From assembly GCA_019247395.1 (NCBI GenBank), contig JAFAOZ010000230.1, positions 1 through 5,239 on the forward strand: a DNA stretch of 5,239 nucleotides, given 5' to 3'. This document shows, piece after piece, positions 4,870-5,239 of the stretch. Position 1 is the stretch's first letter. Every line of letters begins with the position of its first letter. Under the pieces are notes generated by a model. That model did not search any database and had not been told where the DNA came from. It was given only the letters and a program-made list of their open reading frames with translations. The translations under genes and the position numbers were made by a program. The DNA comes from Vulcanimicrobiota bacterium (GTDB lineage: Bacteria > Vulcanimicrobiota > Vulcanimicrobiia > Vulcanimicrobiales > Vulcanimicrobiaceae).

Positions 4870-5239
4870 CCCGGACGCGTATACTTCTCTCGAATGGCCG
4901 CGAGCACGAGCTCGCGGCTTTTTTCTGGCTCGCGCCGGGCACGTTGCGCCGCCTCGACGAGCTCGTCGTCACCGATCGCTTCTCGAAACCAGGCAGCATA
5001 ATCGCCGCGCCGGAGATGGTGCGTCCACGTCTCGTCGTCGATACCCTCGGCAAGCTGCGCGAAGATCGTTAGGTTATTTGCGCGCAGATTGAGCCGTTCG
5101 CCCGGTCCTCGAAAGAAGAAGCTCTTTTCCGGCGCCAAATCGCCCTGCGCGTATTTGCGGCGATGTCGCTGCTTTTTGGTTTCAGGTTCAAGCAGTACGA
5201 TGATTTGTGCGACGTTCGGCGCGCTCGATTGCCAAAAGA
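4866..5239 (-). CDS. C-terminal fragment of a protein resembling the tail of HAD-type sugar/glycolate phosphatases
   Basis: On the minus strand the frame is open from the window edge to TAA at 4868-4866, giving 123 visible residues. The first start codon in it is TTG at 5138, but the open frame and protein-like sequence continue upstream (ending RKYAQGD before that TTG), so I treat the gene as truncated by the window. The sequence holds FFFRGPGERLNLRANNL, then GIDDETWTHHLRRGDYAAWF, then REAIGDDELVEAAQ and a charged end SRELVLAAIREKYTRPG. From memory this pattern occurs as a C-terminal module of some HAD-superfamily hydrolases; the HAD catalytic motifs would lie outside the window, so the enzyme assignment is tentative. 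It converges on the regulator gene: the two stop codons overlap in TTAA (4866-4869), and the regulator's terminator lies within this coding region. Confidence 0.7.
   Translation of the reverse strand, partial: FWQSSAPNVAQIIVLLEPETKKQRHRRKYAQGDLAPEKSFFFRGPGERLNLRANNLTIFAQLAEGIDDETWTHHLRRGDYAAWFREAIGDDELVEAAQRARREPEKSRELVLAAIREKYTRPG
4897..4924 (+). terminator. Strong Rho-independent terminator of the LuxR-type regulator gene
   Basis: A perfect 9-bp stem GCCGCGAGC/GCTCGCGGC (4897-4905 with 4910-4918) closes an ACGA loop and runs directly into six Ts (4919-4924). It starts 27 nt after the regulator's stop. It works only for plus-strand transcription because there is no T tract on the other side. 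It lies inside the convergent minus-strand coding sequence. Confidence 0.88.

Noticed and set aside
4781..5053. Second minus-strand open frame overlapping the convergent gene
   Set aside because: It overlaps the better minus-strand frame ending at 4866, which has a recognisable sequence pattern. This one is Arg/Ser/Pro-rich without a domain and runs into the regulator's end.
5139..5239. The convergent minus-strand gene starting at TTG 5138
   Set aside because: The frame has no stop between 5138 and the window edge and the sequence there looks like protein (hydrophobic IIVLLEPE, then a basic stretch), so a truncated longer gene is more likely than a 90-residue one.

Overview
The window is GC-rich, densely coding bacterial DNA with five plus-strand protein genes and one converging minus-strand gene. 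Two genes are cut by the window edges. No rRNA, tRNA, CRISPR array or insertion sequence is visible. Lipobox signal peptides, tandem secreted phosphoesterases, a LuxR-type regulator on a helical-repeat scaffold, and a small hydrophilic stress-type protein would suit an environmental bacterium. The style recalls soil phyla such as Eremiobacterota (Vulcanimicrobiota) or Acidobacteriota, but this is a low-confidence impression without a marker gene.

Layout. (1) 1-2424: two tandem paralogous phosphoesterases (acid phosphatase / phospholipase C superfamily, PF04185 type), 20 nt apart and probably one operon. The first lacks its N-terminus at the window edge; the second is complete, with a lipoprotein signal. 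(2) 2424-2755: a 79-residue aromatic-free hydrophilin/CsbD-like protein, preceded by a close match to a sigma-B-type general-stress promoter and followed by an intrinsic terminator. (3) 2756-2969: a non-coding stretch with a cluster of palindromes, a putative promoter, and a leader that can fold over the ribosome binding site of the next gene. (4) 2970-3200: a 76-residue lipoprotein made largely of an 11-residue Gly/Pro/Val repeat encoded by a 33-bp tandem repeat. (5) 3228-4924: a good sigma-70 promoter with a perfect TATAAT, a structured leader, a 513-residue LuxR-type regulator and a strong intrinsic terminator. (6) 4866-5239, minus strand: the C-terminal part of a protein resembling the tail of HAD-type sugar phosphatases.

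How they may work together. The two phosphoesterases would act outside the cytoplasm, releasing phosphate or headgroups from phospho(di)esters. The hydrophilin, lipoprotein and regulator each seem to have their own promoter, so the window looks like a series of small transcription units. Nothing in it links the regulator to a specific target. I see no clear new multi-gene system. The points most worth checking are the sigma-B-like promoter, the SD-masking leader, the nested palindromes, the terminator buried in an opposing coding region, and the paired cysteine difference beside the catalytic loop of the two phosphoesterases.
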